Counted from the first letter of the stretch, positions 27,640 through 36,815 are shown. The stretch is DNA of 64,000 nt from CAVRIA01 sp963721115 (GCA_963721115.1 CAVRIA010000017.1:124001-188000); one strand, 5' to 3'. The notes: generated by a model not told the origin, from the letters alone. Numbers and translations: made by a program.

Positions 27640-29310
27640 ATGGAACGCCGCGCCCTGATCGCCGTCGTCATCTCCCTGGCCATCCTGATCCTCTACCAGG
27701 AGCTGGTCATCAAGCACTTCTATCCCCTGCCCGATGAGGTTTCGGCGACGCCCGCCGCCGAAACCGGGCCGCCGTCGCCCGAGTCGGCCGCCAAGCCGAC
27801 GGCGGAGGCCGGGCCGCCTTTGGCCGAAACCGACAAGGGCCCCCCGCCGGAAGTCGAGCCCGGTCAGACAGCGGCGGTGACCGCGGCTGCGGTGAAAGGT
27901 CAGGACGTGGTCGTCGACACCGATCTCTACCGGGCCGTTTTCACCACCGCCGGGGCGCGGCTGAAGAGCCTGGAGCTCAAGCGCTACCGGACGACGGTGG
28001 AAAAGAGCAGCCCGCCCTTGCAGCTGGTGCTCGACCCGGTGCAGAGCGACCTGCCCCTCGGCGTCGATCTGCGCGGCAAGCAGATCTCGAACGACCGTGG
28101 CGTCCTCTACCGCGCCGACCACACCCACATCGACGTTCACGACTCCCAGACGGCCACCCTCACGTTCACCGGCGAGCTGGACGGCGTCACTCTGCAGAAG
28201 AGCTTCGAGATCCGCGGCGACACGTATCTGTTCGGTTGCGACGTGAAGGCGGAGAACGTGCCGCCCGCATACACCGAAATGGCCATCGCCTGGCACGAGG
28301 GGGTCTCACGCGACGTCCACCCACGCGAGGTGCTGTTCGACAACGTCGTGGCGCTACAAGGGCCCAAGCTGCGGCGCCACGCCTTCGCGAAGCTGGACAA
28401 CGGTGAGGTGCTCAAGGGCGACATCGAGTGGGTGGGCTTCAGTGGTCGCTACTTCTTTGCCGCGATGGTGCCGAAGGTGGACGCCGAGAACCAGCTCCGG
28501 GTCTGGATGAAGAAGCGCGAGACCTCGGTGGAGACTCAGCTCCTGCTGGCGCCGGGGACGTTTGGCGTTCATCTGGACCTCTATCTCGGACCGAAGAACA
28601 TCAGCGTGCTCGACCGTGTGGGACACCAGCTCGGCCGCGCCGTCGATCTCGGTTGGTTCACCTTCGTCGCGCGGCCCCTCCTGCAGGTACTGCGCCTCTT
28701 TCACCACGTCACCGGCAACTACGGCATCGACATCATCCTGCTCACGGTCCTGATCAAGATTCTCTTCATCCCGCTCACCCAGAAGAGCCTCACGTCCATG
28801 CGGGAAATGCAGAAGCTGCAGCCGCAGATGACGGCGATCCGCGAGCGGTACAAGGACCAGCCGGATCAGATGAACAAGGAGATCATGGAGCTGTACCGGC
28901 GGCACAAGGTGAACCCACTGGGCGGTTGTCTGCCGATGGTCCTCCAGATCCCGGTCTTCATCGGCCTCTACCAGGGTCTGCTCAATGCCGTCGAACTGCG
29001 CCACGCTCCCTTCTTCCTCTGGATCAACGACCTCTCCGCTCCGGACCGCCTGGGCAGCGTTCAGCTGCCGTACGTCACGCCGGCCGGTTTTCCGGTGCTC
29101 ACCCTGCTCATGGGAGTGAGCATGTTCTTCCAGCAGTGGATGACGCCCTCGACCGGTGATCCGACGCAGCAGCGGGTCATGTTGATCATGCCCCTGGTGT
29201 TCACTTTCATGTTCATCAACTTTCCGTCTGGCCTCAGTCTCTACTGGCTGGTGAACAATATCCTGACCATTGCGCAGACGTACACGATCAACAAAAAGAG
29301 CGGCAAGTAG
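27640..29310 (+). CDS. yidC: Membrane protein insertase YidC
   Basis: 556 residues of the Gram-negative type. N-terminal anchor (LIAVVISLAILILYQELVI), a Pro/Ala-rich linker, a large periplasmic beta-sandwich (about residues 85-320), and the conserved five-helix insertase core from NYGIDIILLTVLIKILFIPLTQKS through QKLQPQMTAIRERYKDQPDQ and LGGCLPMVLQIPVFIGLYQ to GLSLYWLVNNILTI. The hydrophilic-groove Arg fits the IKILF.. helix region by position only. It inserts inner-membrane proteins, including ATP synthase subunits. Confidence 0.97.
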   Translation: MERRALIAVVISLAILILYQELVIKHFYPLPDEVSATPAAETGPPSPESAAKPTAEAGPPLAETDKGPPPEVEPGQTAAVTAAAVKGQDVVVDTDLYRAVFTTAGARLKSLELKRYRTTVEKSSPPLQLVLDPVQSDLPLGVDLRGKQISNDRGVLYRADHTHIDVHDSQTATLTFTGELDGVTLQKSFEIRGDTYLFGCDVKAENVPPAYTEMAIAWHEGVSRDVHPREVLFDNVVALQGPKLRRHAFAKLDNGEVLKGDIEWVGFSGRYFFAAMVPKVDAENQLRVWMKKRETSVETQLLLAPGTFGVHLDLYLGPKNISVLDRVGHQLGRAVDLGWFTFVARPLLQVLRLFHHVTGNYGIDIILLTVLIKILFIPLTQKSLTSMREMQKLQPQMTAIRERYKDQPDQMNKEIMELYRRHKVNPLGGCLPMVLQIPVFIGLYQGLLNAVELRHAPFFLWINDLSAPDRLGSVQLPYVTPAGFPVLTLLMGVSMFFQQWMTPSTGDPTQQRVMLIMPLVFTFMFINFPSGLSLYWLVNNILTIAQTYTINKKSGK

Positions 29311-29341
29311 ACCATCCGTAGCCGGACGCGAGGTGCCCCGA

Positions 29342-30127
29342 ATGGACTACGTGGAAGTGGAGGGCAAGAGCATCGACGAGGCGATCGAGCGGGCGCTCGA
29401 ACGACTCGGCATCGAACGAGACAAGGCGGAGATCGAGATCGTCTCCGACGCCACCAAGGGCTTGTTCGGCATCGGCGGCCGAAAGGCGAAGGTCCGCGCC
29501 ACGTTGCGCGCGCCGCTTCGTCTCGAGGCCGCGGGATCCGGGCGCGCCGCGCGAACGGTGAGCTCCCGCCGCGAGACCTCCGACATGCGGACCGCCGCTC
29601 ACGCTCCGCGAAACCCGGAAGCGGCGGGCGAGCAGGCGGAGTCGACCGGCCTCGACCAGGCGCGCGCGATGCTGCAAGAGATCGTCCAGCTGATCGGTGC
29701 GGAGGCGACGGTCGATGTCGCGCATGACCGGGACGGTCCCTGCCTACTGATCCACGGCGACGAGAGCGCCGTCTTGATCGGGCGGCGGGGGCAGACGCTG
29801 GATGCTCTCGAGTACCTGGTCAATCGGATTGTCGCCCGCGAGGAGGACCAGACCGGGCGTATCGCGGTCGACTCCGAGAACTACCGCGAGCGGCGGCGCA
29901 AATCACTCGAAGATCTAGCGCACCGTCTTGCCGACCGCGCCCGCCTGCGAGGCAAGCCGGTCACCCTGAACCCGCTGAGCCCGCGGGATCGACGCATTGT
30001 GCACCTCGCCCTGCAGAGCGATCGGTCTCTGACCACGCGGAGCTCGGGCAAGGGCTACTTTCGCAAGCTGTTGATCATACCCGCGGACCGACGCGGTCGG
30101 ACGGCGCGCCGGGAGAGGGACGGCTGA
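29342..30127 (+). CDS. jag: Jag/KhpB RNA-binding protein
   Basis: 261 residues from ATG 29342. Domains in order: Jag-N (MDYVEVEGKSIDEAIERALERLGI, with the conserved TKGLFGIGGRKAKV), a variable linker, a KH domain with GRRGQTLDALEYLVN, and R3H (YRERRRKSLEDLAHRLADRA... PLSPRDRRIVHLAL). Cytosolic RNA binder; KhpB works with KhpA in Firmicutes. Directly follows yidC (31-bp gap), the common arrangement. Confidence 0.93.
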   Translation: MDYVEVEGKSIDEAIERALERLGIERDKAEIEIVSDATKGLFGIGGRKAKVRATLRAPLRLEAAGSGRAARTVSSRRETSDMRTAAHAPRNPEAAGEQAESTGLDQARAMLQEIVQLIGAEATVDVAHDRDGPCLLIHGDESAVLIGRRGQTLDALEYLVNRIVAREEDQTGRIAVDSENYRERRRKSLEDLAHRLADRARLRGKPVTLNPLSPRDRRIVHLALQSDRSLTTRSSGKGYFRKLLIIPADRRGRTARRERDG

Positions 30128-30286
30128 ATCCAAAGGTTCCCCCACGCTCGATGAGCAGTCCGCGGCGTCAATTCCTTCACCCCTAGCGCGGCCAGCGTGT
30201 CGAAACGAACACAGGGCACACACCACTCCGAATGACAGAAGGTCATGGACGGCCGGGCTGGCGCGCCAGCTGAGGCCGCTTTGGCG

Positions 30287-31639
30287 ATGTACGAGCACGA
30301 CACCATCGCCGCGATCTCCACGCCTCCGGGCCCCGGCGGCATCGGCGTCGTGCGCGCTAGCGGACCAGCAGTTCGGTCGATTGCAAACGATGTTTTTATT
30401 TGCTCAGCCGGCGCTGCGTGGGAATCGCACCGGCTCTATCATGGACGCATCGTCGCCGCCGACGGCCGGCTTGTCGACGAGGCCATGGCCGCTCTGCTTC
30501 TCGCCCCGGGCAGCTACACCGGAGAGGATATGCTCGAGTTGTACTGCCACGGCAGCCCGATCGTTGTGCGTCAGGCCCTGGAAGCCGTATTGCGGCGGGG
30601 TGCTCGCCCGGCCCGCGGCGGCGAGTTCACCCAGCGCGCTTTTCTAAACGGCAAGCTCGATCTGACCCAGGCCGAAGCGGTAATCGACCTGATCCGCGCC
30701 CGCACGCCCGAGACGGCATCCCAGGCGGCAAATCAGCTCTTCGGCCAGTTGTCCCGCCGTCTTGAAAATCTGCGCGGCAGACTGATTCGGGTGAAGGGAC
30801 ATCTCGAGGCATGCATCGATTTTGCCGACGAGGAGATCGACACCAACGATCGCGCCGTGCTCGACGCCATCGATGCGGTCCGCGAGGACGTCCAGGCTCT
30901 CCTGCACACCTACGCGCGCGGCCGCCTGTTGCGGGAAGGACTGCATGTGGTGATCGCGGGCCCGCCGAACGTTGGCAAATCGAGCCTCCTCAACGCGCTG
31001 CTCGGCGAGGAGCGAGCCATCGTTACACCGACTCCCGGCACGACGCGCGATCTGATTGAAGAGAGCGCCGACTTCAACGGCATACCCGTGGTCCTGCGCG
31101 ACACCGCCGGACTGCGCGACACTCCGGATGAAGTGGAGCGGATCGGCGTCGAGAGAGCGCGGGACGCCGCCCGGGATGCCGACGTGGTGCTCTCCGTGCT
31201 CGACCTCTCCGTGTCGCCGGTCGATCCACCCCAGACAGGCCCCGAGGCGCGCACCGTGGTCGTCCTCAACAAGATCGACCTCCACTGCGCGTGGAGCGAG
31301 GAACGCGTTCGCGGCCTCGAGGCACGCTATCCGGTGGTTCGCGTCTCTGCGACGCAGGCTCTGGGTCTCGACGAGCTTCGGCGCGCGGTCGTCACCGCCT
31401 GCGACGACGTGCCGAAGGGCGACTGTCCAATCCTGACAACCTCGCGCCAGCGCGATGCGCTGCAGAAGGTGCTGGAGACGCTGGAGTACGCCCGTTCCGG
31501 CTTGCTGGCTGGAGTTCCTCCCGATCTGGTCGCGGTAGACGTACAGGCGGCCCTGGACCATATTGGCGAGGTCACCGGCGCGGTTACCAGCGAAGACGTG
31601 CTGGATGCGATCTTTCGCGAGTTCTGCATCGGCAAGTAG
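30287..31639 (+). CDS. mnmE: tRNA modification GTPase MnmE
   Basis: 450 residues from ATG 30287 (MYEHDTIAAISTPPGPGGIGVVRASG). N-terminal folate-binding domain, a helical domain, then the G domain: GPPNVGKSSLLNALL (G1), TPGTTRD (G2), DTAGLRD (G3), NKIDL (G4), and the C-terminal FCIGK with the catalytic Cys. Works with MnmG to place carboxymethylaminomethyl groups on U34 of tRNAs. The upstream in-frame start at 30245 is less likely. Confidence 0.97.
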   Translation: MYEHDTIAAISTPPGPGGIGVVRASGPAVRSIANDVFICSAGAAWESHRLYHGRIVAADGRLVDEAMAALLLAPGSYTGEDMLELYCHGSPIVVRQALEAVLRRGARPARGGEFTQRAFLNGKLDLTQAEAVIDLIRARTPETASQAANQLFGQLSRRLENLRGRLIRVKGHLEACIDFADEEIDTNDRAVLDAIDAVREDVQALLHTYARGRLLREGLHVVIAGPPNVGKSSLLNALLGEERAIVTPTPGTTRDLIEESADFNGIPVVLRDTAGLRDTPDEVERIGVERARDAARDADVVLSVLDLSVSPVDPPQTGPEARTVVVLNKIDLHCAWSEERVRGLEARYPVVRVSATQALGLDELRRAVVTACDDVPKGDCPILTTSRQRDALQKVLETLEYARSGLLAGVPPDLVAVDVQAALDHIGEVTGAVTSEDVLDAIFREFCIGK

Positions 31640-31646
31640 AGCCCAT

Positions 31647-31662
31647 TGTTTCACGTGCAACA
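31647..31662. promoter_or_regulatory. Candidate parS site between mnmE and mnmG
   Basis: TGTTTCACGTGCAACA differs from the bacterial consensus TGTTTCACGTGAAACA at one position. It sits 7 bases after the mnmE stop and 14 bases before the mnmG start. ParB would bind here and spread along the origin region. Confidence 0.75.
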
Positions 31663-31676
31663 CAGCTGAGGATCTG

Positions 31677-33557
31677 ATGCGAGCTTTCACTCAGGACTTC
31701 GACGTCATCGTCGTCGGCGCGGGCCACGCCGGCATCGAGGCGGCCCTCGCCGCCGCCCGCATGGGCTGTGAGACCGTGATTGTCACTCTCAACCTCGATC
31801 ACGTTGGCCAGATGTCGTGCAACCCGGCCATCGGCGGCATCGGCAAGGGACACCTTGTCAAGGAAATCGACGCCCTCGGTGGCGAAATGGCGCGCGCGAT
31901 CGATGATACCGGGATCCAGTTCCGTCAGCTCAACACCCGCAAGGGCCCCGCCGTCCGCGCCTCGCGCGCCCAAGCCGACAAGCAGCTCTACCGGCAGCGA
32001 ATGAAGCACCGTGTGGAGAGTGCCGAACGGCTCTCCGTCTATCAAGGCAGCGTCGAACGGTTGGTGATCGACGACGGCCGCCTGCGGGGAGTCGAGACCC
32101 AGATGGGCGAGGTGATCACCGGGCGACGCGTCATCCTGACGACGGGGACCTTCCTGAACGGCCTAATCCACATCGGAACCCGCAACTATCCCGGCGGCCG
32201 GGCCGGCGACGCCGCGGCGACCGGTCTGAGCGAACAGATGAAGTCGCTCGGTGTGCGAGTCGGCCGCCTAAAGACGGGGACATGTCCTCGCCTCGACTGT
32301 CGCACCATCGACTACGATCGCCTGGAGAAACAGTCCGGCGACGACCCGCCCGTCCCCTTCTCGTTCTCGACCGAACGCATCCTGCAGCCACAGATTCCGT
32401 GCCACATCACCTACACGAGCGCGACGACACATGAGATCATCCGCTCGGGGCTCGATCGGTCCGCGATGTACAGCGGCCGCATCCACAGCCGCGGGCCGCG
32501 CTATTGCCCTTCGATCGAGGATAAGGTCGTCCGCTTCGCCGACCGCGAGCGGCACCAGATCTTTCTCGAGCCCGAAGGGCGGGAGACGGTTGAAGTCTAC
32601 CCAAACGGCCTCTCAACCAGTCTGCCGCTCGACGTGCAGTTGAACATGGTTCGCTCGATCGCAGGTTTAGAGGATGCGGTGATCATGCGTCCCGGCTATG
32701 CGATCGAGTACGACTACGCCGATCCTACGCAGCTCCACCCGTCTTTGGAGAGCAAGCTCATTGCCGGCGTCTATCACGCCGGACAGATCAATGGCACGAC
32801 CGGCTACGAGGAAGCGGCGGCACAAGGCCTGGTGGCCGGCATCAATGCCGCTCTGGCTCTGCGCGGGGAGCCCGCGCTTCTGCTCGGACGCGATCGTGCC
32901 TATATCGGGGTCCTGATCGACGATCTGGTCACCAAGGGCATCGGTGGGGAGCCATACCGGATGTTCACGTCGCGCGCCGAACACCGGCTCCTGCTACGCG
33001 AGGACAATGCCGACCTTCGCCTGGCGGAAACCGCCTTCCGGCTCGGAGCCATCGGAAGCGAGGACTTCGAACGCAGCGAACACAAGCGGCGACGCGTACA
33101 CGCGGCGATCGCGCAGCTCGAGACGACGACGGTGACTGCGGAGACGGAAACCAATCGCCTCCTCGAAGCGCTCGGTAGCGCACCACTCAAGCAATCGACC
33201 ACGCTGGCCCAGCTCCTGCGCCGGCCCGACCTCGGCTTCGCCGACGTATGGGCTCTGGGAAGGTTCGATGCCGAACCTCCGCGCGTCGATGTCGCGGCTC
33301 AGGTCGAGGTGACTGTCAAGTACGCAGGATACGTGAAGCGGCAAGAAGACGCCGTGCGGCGCACAGCCCGCATGGAGCAGGTGCGGATCCCGGAGGGCTT
33401 CGACTACGCGGCGATCCGCGGGCTCTCGCGCGAGGCGACCGATCGGTTGGCCGCGATCCGGCCCCGGTCCTTGGGCCAGGCCTCTCGCATCGCCGGCATC
33501 ACCCCGGCTGCTCTTTCTCTCCTCTCGGTCCATCTGAAGCGCCAGGGTGTTGCCTGA
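31677..33557 (+). CDS. mnmG: tRNA U34 carboxymethylaminomethyltransferase subunit MnmG
   Basis: 626 residues from ATG 31677 (MRAFTQDFDVIVVGAGHAGIEAALAAARMG, the FAD dinucleotide-binding motif). Further landmarks: SCNPAIGGIGKGHLV, KGPAVRASRAQADK, TGTFLNGLIHIG, CPRYCPSIEDK-like 'RYCPSIEDKVVRF', and QINGTTGYEEAAAQGL. The C-terminal helical domain ends with PRSLGQASRIAGITPAALSLL. Partner of MnmE directly upstream; they form one complex in the cytosol. Confidence 0.97.
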   Translation: MRAFTQDFDVIVVGAGHAGIEAALAAARMGCETVIVTLNLDHVGQMSCNPAIGGIGKGHLVKEIDALGGEMARAIDDTGIQFRQLNTRKGPAVRASRAQADKQLYRQRMKHRVESAERLSVYQGSVERLVIDDGRLRGVETQMGEVITGRRVILTTGTFLNGLIHIGTRNYPGGRAGDAAATGLSEQMKSLGVRVGRLKTGTCPRLDCRTIDYDRLEKQSGDDPPVPFSFSTERILQPQIPCHITYTSATTHEIIRSGLDRSAMYSGRIHSRGPRYCPSIEDKVVRFADRERHQIFLEPEGRETVEVYPNGLSTSLPLDVQLNMVRSIAGLEDAVIMRPGYAIEYDYADPTQLHPSLESKLIAGVYHAGQINGTTGYEEAAAQGLVAGINAALALRGEPALLLGRDRAYIGVLIDDLVTKGIGGEPYRMFTSRAEHRLLLREDNADLRLAETAFRLGAIGSEDFERSEHKRRRVHAAIAQLETTTVTAETETNRLLEALGSAPLKQSTTLAQLLRRPDLGFADVWALGRFDAEPPRVDVAAQVEVTVKYAGYVKRQEDAVRRTARMEQVRIPEGFDYAAIRGLSREATDRLAAIRPRSLGQASRIAGITPAALSLLSVHLKRQGVA

Positions 33558-33765
33558 GCGCCGCATAACACCGGGAACGACCGCCAACTTCGGTCGTGTG
33601 ACCGGCTCCAATCTGCGTCTCTTCCCGGGCTCTCCTGGCGCAAGCTGCCGGGGATGTGCCACATCGAGCCGAGTGCGGCGACACAGGCGGGCGCGACAAC
33701 AGGGTGGAGTGAGCGCGGCCCTCGATGGCGTCCAATCGGCGCTGGCGTCGCAAAGCTGGTGAGAA

Positions 33766-34413
33766 GTGCGGGCCGATCCACTCGAAGAACTCGCCGCATG
33801 GTCGCAGGGCATTGACCAGCCCATGGACGGCTCATTGCGGAGGTCGTTGCGCGTCTATCTGGACACTTTGCTGTTGTGGAACTCCCGCCTGTCCCTGGTC
33901 TCCCAGCACGACCTGGAGACGATCTGCCGCAAACACGTCGCGGATTCCCTATTCGCCGCGCGTTGTTGTCGGGGCGGCGATCGCGTCGTCGACCTCGGCA
34001 GCGGCGCCGGCTTTCCCGGTATGGTGATCGCCATGGCCCGGTCGGATGTCACGGTCTGCCTGATGGAATCACGGGCGAAGAAATGTAGCTTCTTGCAGGA
34101 AGCGGCGCGCTTGGCCGCGGTCGAAAACGCCAGCGTCTTCCACGGCCGGATCGAGGACGCCGCGCGCCACGCCGCACACCGCAACTATACCCTGGCGCTC
34201 TCCCGCGCCTTCACCGACTTGGACGGATTCCTCCGTCTGGCGCGGCCTCTCCTCGGCGCGGACGGCCGCGCCGTCGCAATGAAGATTGCGGCCCCACGGA
34301 CCCAAATCGAATCTCCGGCCCTTGCCTGCGAATTCGCACTCGCACGAGTGGTTCCGTACCAGCTGCCGGACGGGTCGCCGCGCACGCTGGTCGAGTTTCA
34401 CGTGAAACATTGA
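33766..34413 (+). CDS. rsmG: 16S rRNA m7G527 methyltransferase RsmG
   Basis: 215 residues from GTG 33766. SAM-binding motif VVDLGSGAGFPGMVIAMA, then LMESRAKKCSFLQEA and SRAFTDLDGFL. It methylates G527 of 16S rRNA; loss gives low-level streptomycin resistance in other bacteria. The last codons (VEFHVKH) contain a parS site (34394-34409). The 208 bp between mnmG and this gene hold nothing recognisable. Confidence 0.93.
   Translation: MRADPLEELAAWSQGIDQPMDGSLRRSLRVYLDTLLLWNSRLSLVSQHDLETICRKHVADSLFAARCCRGGDRVVDLGSGAGFPGMVIAMARSDVTVCLMESRAKKCSFLQEAARLAAVENASVFHGRIEDAARHAAHRNYTLALSRAFTDLDGFLRLARPLLGADGRAVAMKIAAPRTQIESPALACEFALARVVPYQLPDGSPRTLVEFHVKH
34394..34409. promoter_or_regulatory. parS centromere site inside the 3' end of rsmG
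   Basis: AGTTTCACGTGAAACA contains the complete 14-bp palindromic core GTTTCACGTGAAAC of parS, with 15 of 16 consensus positions matched. It is read in frame as EFHVKH at the end of RsmG. It lies 136 bases upstream of parA and is the nucleation site for ParB. Confidence 0.9.
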
Positions 34414-34415
34414 CG

Positions 34416-34435
34416 CGGGCCGGAGAGCCCGTTTT
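34416..34435 (+). terminator. Short hairpin with T-run after rsmG
   Basis: CGGGC (34416-34420) and GCCCG (34427-34431) with a 6-base loop are followed by TTTT. The stem is only 5 bp, so termination would be partial. Confidence 0.4.
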
Positions 34436-34544
34436 CCTGGTCGTTGTGAAAGGGATCTCGTTTCTTCCTTTTTCCCCAAGCCTGTGGTAGCCAATCCGCA
34501 CCGCAAGCCGGCAACCTTCAAAGGCAAGATCGAACGAGAAAAGC

Positions 34545-35348
34545 GTGGGCGGCGTGGGGCGTGTCATCTGCATTGCCAACCAAAAGGGCGGCGTGGGCAA
34601 GACGACCACTGCGGTGAATCTCGCCGCCAGCCTGGCCATTGCCAATCACGACGTTCTGCTGGTGGATCTCGACCCACAGTGCAGCGCCAGCAGTGGACTC
34701 GGTGCCCGCGAGTTGGGCGAGCGCCCGACCACGTACGATCTGCTCATGAGCGAGCGAACCGCCGAGGAGATCGCCCTTCCCTCGCCTCTGGAGCATCTTC
34801 AGTTGCTGCCCGCGCATCGCGACCTGGTCGGTGTCGAGGTCGAATTGGTCACTGCTCTCGCCCGCGAGTACCGCCTGAGCGAGGGACTGAAACCAATTCG
34901 CGACCGCTACGAGGTGATCCTCATCGATTGTCCACCGTCCCTCGGCCTGCTGACCATCAATGGCTTGACCGCGGCGGATGCGGTCCTCGTTCCGCTGCAG
35001 TGCGAGTACTACGCCCTCGAAGGGCTGAGCGCGCTCATGGACACCATTTCCCTGATCCGGGAGCGTTTGAACCGCGAGCTGGCTCTGGCCGGCATCCTGT
35101 TGACCATGTTCGACACACGCAACAGCCTTTCGCACCAAGTGGCGGACGAGGTGCGTCACCATTTCCCCAATCAAGTCTACCGGACCGTGATCCCGCGCAA
35201 CGTGCGGATCAGTGAGGCGCCCAGCCACGGGCTGCCCGTTGCCCTGTACGATGTCTCGTCGAAGGGCGCTCAAGCATACATCGACTTGGGGTTGGAGCTG
35301 ATGGAGACCCAGAGTCCGGCGTGCCAGCCGATGACGGAAGGAGGTTGA
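34545..35348 (+). CDS. parA: Chromosome partitioning ATPase ParA
   Basis: 267 residues from GTG 34545; a GTG three codons later is an alternative. The deviant Walker A motif ANQKGGVGKTTTAVNLAASL, A' motif LLVDLDPQCSASSGLG and Walker B VILIDCPPSLGLLT define a Soj-type ParA. The ATP-bound dimer binds DNA and moves ParB-parS complexes. Four bases separate it from parB. Confidence 0.96.
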   Translation: MGGVGRVICIANQKGGVGKTTTAVNLAASLAIANHDVLLVDLDPQCSASSGLGARELGERPTTYDLLMSERTAEEIALPSPLEHLQLLPAHRDLVGVEVELVTALAREYRLSEGLKPIRDRYEVILIDCPPSLGLLTINGLTAADAVLVPLQCEYYALEGLSALMDTISLIRERLNRELALAGILLTMFDTRNSLSHQVADEVRHHFPNQVYRTVIPRNVRISEAPSHGLPVALYDVSSKGAQAYIDLGLELMETQSPACQPMTEGG

Positions 35349-35352
35349 AGAG

Positions 35353-36216
35353 ATGGAGGGACGCCGCAGAGCGCTGGGCAGGGGACTAGGGGCTCTCATT
35401 CCGAGTGCTCCGCCGCCGCGCGACGCGAGGGGAGGCGAATCGGGCCCGACCGCTCCGGTGGCAGCCATCCGGCCGAATCCGTATCAGCCGCGCGACACAT
35501 TTTCCGAGGAGGGAATCGACGAACTCGCCGCATCGATTCGCCAAAATGGTCTGCTTCAGCCCCTGCTGGTACGCCGCGTCGGCAGTGGTTACGAACTCAT
35601 CGCCGGAGAGAGGCGCTTCCGGGCCGCACAACGAGCCGGCATGGAAGATGTACCGGTCACGATTCGCGAGGCCGACGACCGAGAGAGCCTGGAACTCGCG
35701 TTGATCGAGAACCTGCAGCGGGAGAACTTGAACCCGATGGAGGAAGCGCGCGCCTACAAGCGCCTCGGCGATGACTTCGGGCTCAAGCAGGAGGAGATCG
35801 CCCGGCGCGTTGGGAAGAAGCGTTCTACTGTAGCAAACGGTCTTCGATTATTGCAGCTCCCGCCTGAGATCAGATCGCAGATCGAGCAGGGCGCGCTATC
35901 GGCCGGCCACGCGCGGAGCTTGCTCGCCCTTGCCTCTGCCGCCGAGCAGAAGCGTGCGGCTCAGAACATCGTTCGGAAGGGACTTTCGGTGCGTGACGCT
36001 GAGCGGCTCGCCCGCCAGAGCAACAAGCCCGCCGTCGGCGTCGATCAGAAGGCCCTCGAGTCGCGGCTGACGCGCGATCTCGGCACGCGCGTTCGCCTTC
36101 GCCACAACGGCCGCCACGGCGGAGGGCGTATCGAGATCGAGTACTACTCGCTGGCCGAGCTGAACGGCCTGGTGGACCGGCTGACCGAGCCGAACGATCC
36201 CGCGGCATCGTTTTGA
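35353..36216 (+). CDS. parB: Chromosome partitioning protein ParB
   Basis: 287 residues. The N-terminal RRALGRGLGALIPS motif stimulates ParA ATPase. The CTP-switch domain carries IRPNPYQPRDTF, NGLLQPLLVRR and GERRFRAAQRAG, then LIENLQRENLNPMEEARAY. The HTH follows (KQEEIARRVGKKRSTVANGLRLLQLP), which reads parS. A basic C-terminal dimerisation domain ends the protein. Two candidate parS sites lie within 4 kb upstream. The stop codon overlaps the promoter of the bactofilin gene. Confidence 0.97.
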   Translation: MEGRRRALGRGLGALIPSAPPPRDARGGESGPTAPVAAIRPNPYQPRDTFSEEGIDELAASIRQNGLLQPLLVRRVGSGYELIAGERRFRAAQRAGMEDVPVTIREADDRESLELALIENLQRENLNPMEEARAYKRLGDDFGLKQEEIARRVGKKRSTVANGLRLLQLPPEIRSQIEQGALSAGHARSLLALASAAEQKRAAQNIVRKGLSVRDAERLARQSNKPAVGVDQKALESRLTRDLGTRVRLRHNGRHGGGRIEIEYYSLAELNGLVDRLTEPNDPAASF

Positions 36217-36242
36217 CAACTGTCGCTGGCCGGTGTTATAAG
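36213..36242 (+). promoter_or_regulatory. Sigma70-type promoter for the bactofilin gene
   Basis: TTGACA (36213-36218), an 18-base spacer and TATAAG (36237-36242). The -35 overlaps the parB stop region. Transcription would begin near 36249, about 38 bases before the ATG, so the bactofilin can be expressed apart from parAB. Confidence 0.75.
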
Positions 36243-36286
36243 CTCGGCGCTTCGTCCAACCCGACCAAAGAACAGGAGACGATTTG

Positions 36287-36799
36287 ATGGCCTTGTTCGT
36301 GAAAGACGACAAGACGCAGAGGTCTGATGACGGGTTGAAGCCAGCCGTACCCGGGTCGACCTTGAACGCGCCGCAGTCGACGGGGCGCGAGGTTCAGGCT
36401 CATCTGGGGCAGGGAAGTCGGGTTGAGGGAAAGCTGACCTTCGAGGGCAGCGTGCGTGTCGACGGTCAAGTCGAGGGGGAGATTCACGCTCAGGATACGG
36501 TGATCATCGGCGAGAGTGCGGACGTCAGCGCCCAGGTGCACGCAGGCACCGTGGTCCTGCAAGGCCGCGTCAAGGGTGACATCACCGCTACCAAGCGCGT
36601 CGAGTTGCGGGCGCCGGCCAAGCTCATCGGAAACATTGCCACCCCGTGCCTGGTCGTGCACGAGGGCGTGGTCTTCGAGGGTCATTGCTCGATGAGCACG
36701 GCCGAGGCGCGCGTAGCGGAGCGTGGTGACAAGCGCGTCGCACTCTTCCCCGCGGAGGAACGCGGTAACGCTCGCCGATCATCGGAGGCCGCTAGTTAA
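36287..36799 (+). CDS. Bactofilin family polymer-forming protein
   Basis: 170 residues from ATG 36287. A short disordered N-terminus is followed by the beta-helical DUF583 core (about residues 45-135) with repeats such as VEGKLTFEGSVRVDGQVEGEIHAQDTVIIGESADVSAQVHAGTVVL (shown by parts), then a charged tail. Bactofilins polymerise without nucleotide into filaments that scaffold cell-shape enzymes or, in Myxococcus xanthus, the ParABS system. Its place directly after parB supports a link to chromosome segregation. A 16-bp tandem duplication covers its stop codon. Confidence 0.92.
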   Translation: MALFVKDDKTQRSDDGLKPAVPGSTLNAPQSTGREVQAHLGQGSRVEGKLTFEGSVRVDGQVEGEIHAQDTVIIGESADVSAQVHAGTVVLQGRVKGDITATKRVELRAPAKLIGNIATPCLVVHEGVVFEGHCSMSTAEARVAERGDKRVALFPAEERGNARRSSEAAS

Positions 36800-36815
36800 G
36801 GAGGCCGCTAGTTGA
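36784..36815 (+). repeat. 16-bp tandem duplication across the bactofilin stop codon
   Basis: GGAGGCCGCTAGTTAA (36784-36799) is followed at once by the same 16 bases with one change (TTGA at the end, 36800-36815). The first copy ends in the TAA stop of the bactofilin; the second would also end in a stop. Confidence 0.85.

Noticed and set aside
30128..30286. Small gene between jag and mnmE
   Set aside because: Only short frames without start signals; the mnmE frame itself extends to 30245 but the family start is at 30287.
26640..36216. oriC with DnaA boxes in the rpmH-parAB region
   Set aside because: Gene order suggests the origin is near, but no cluster of TTATCCACA-like boxes or dnaA gene was seen.
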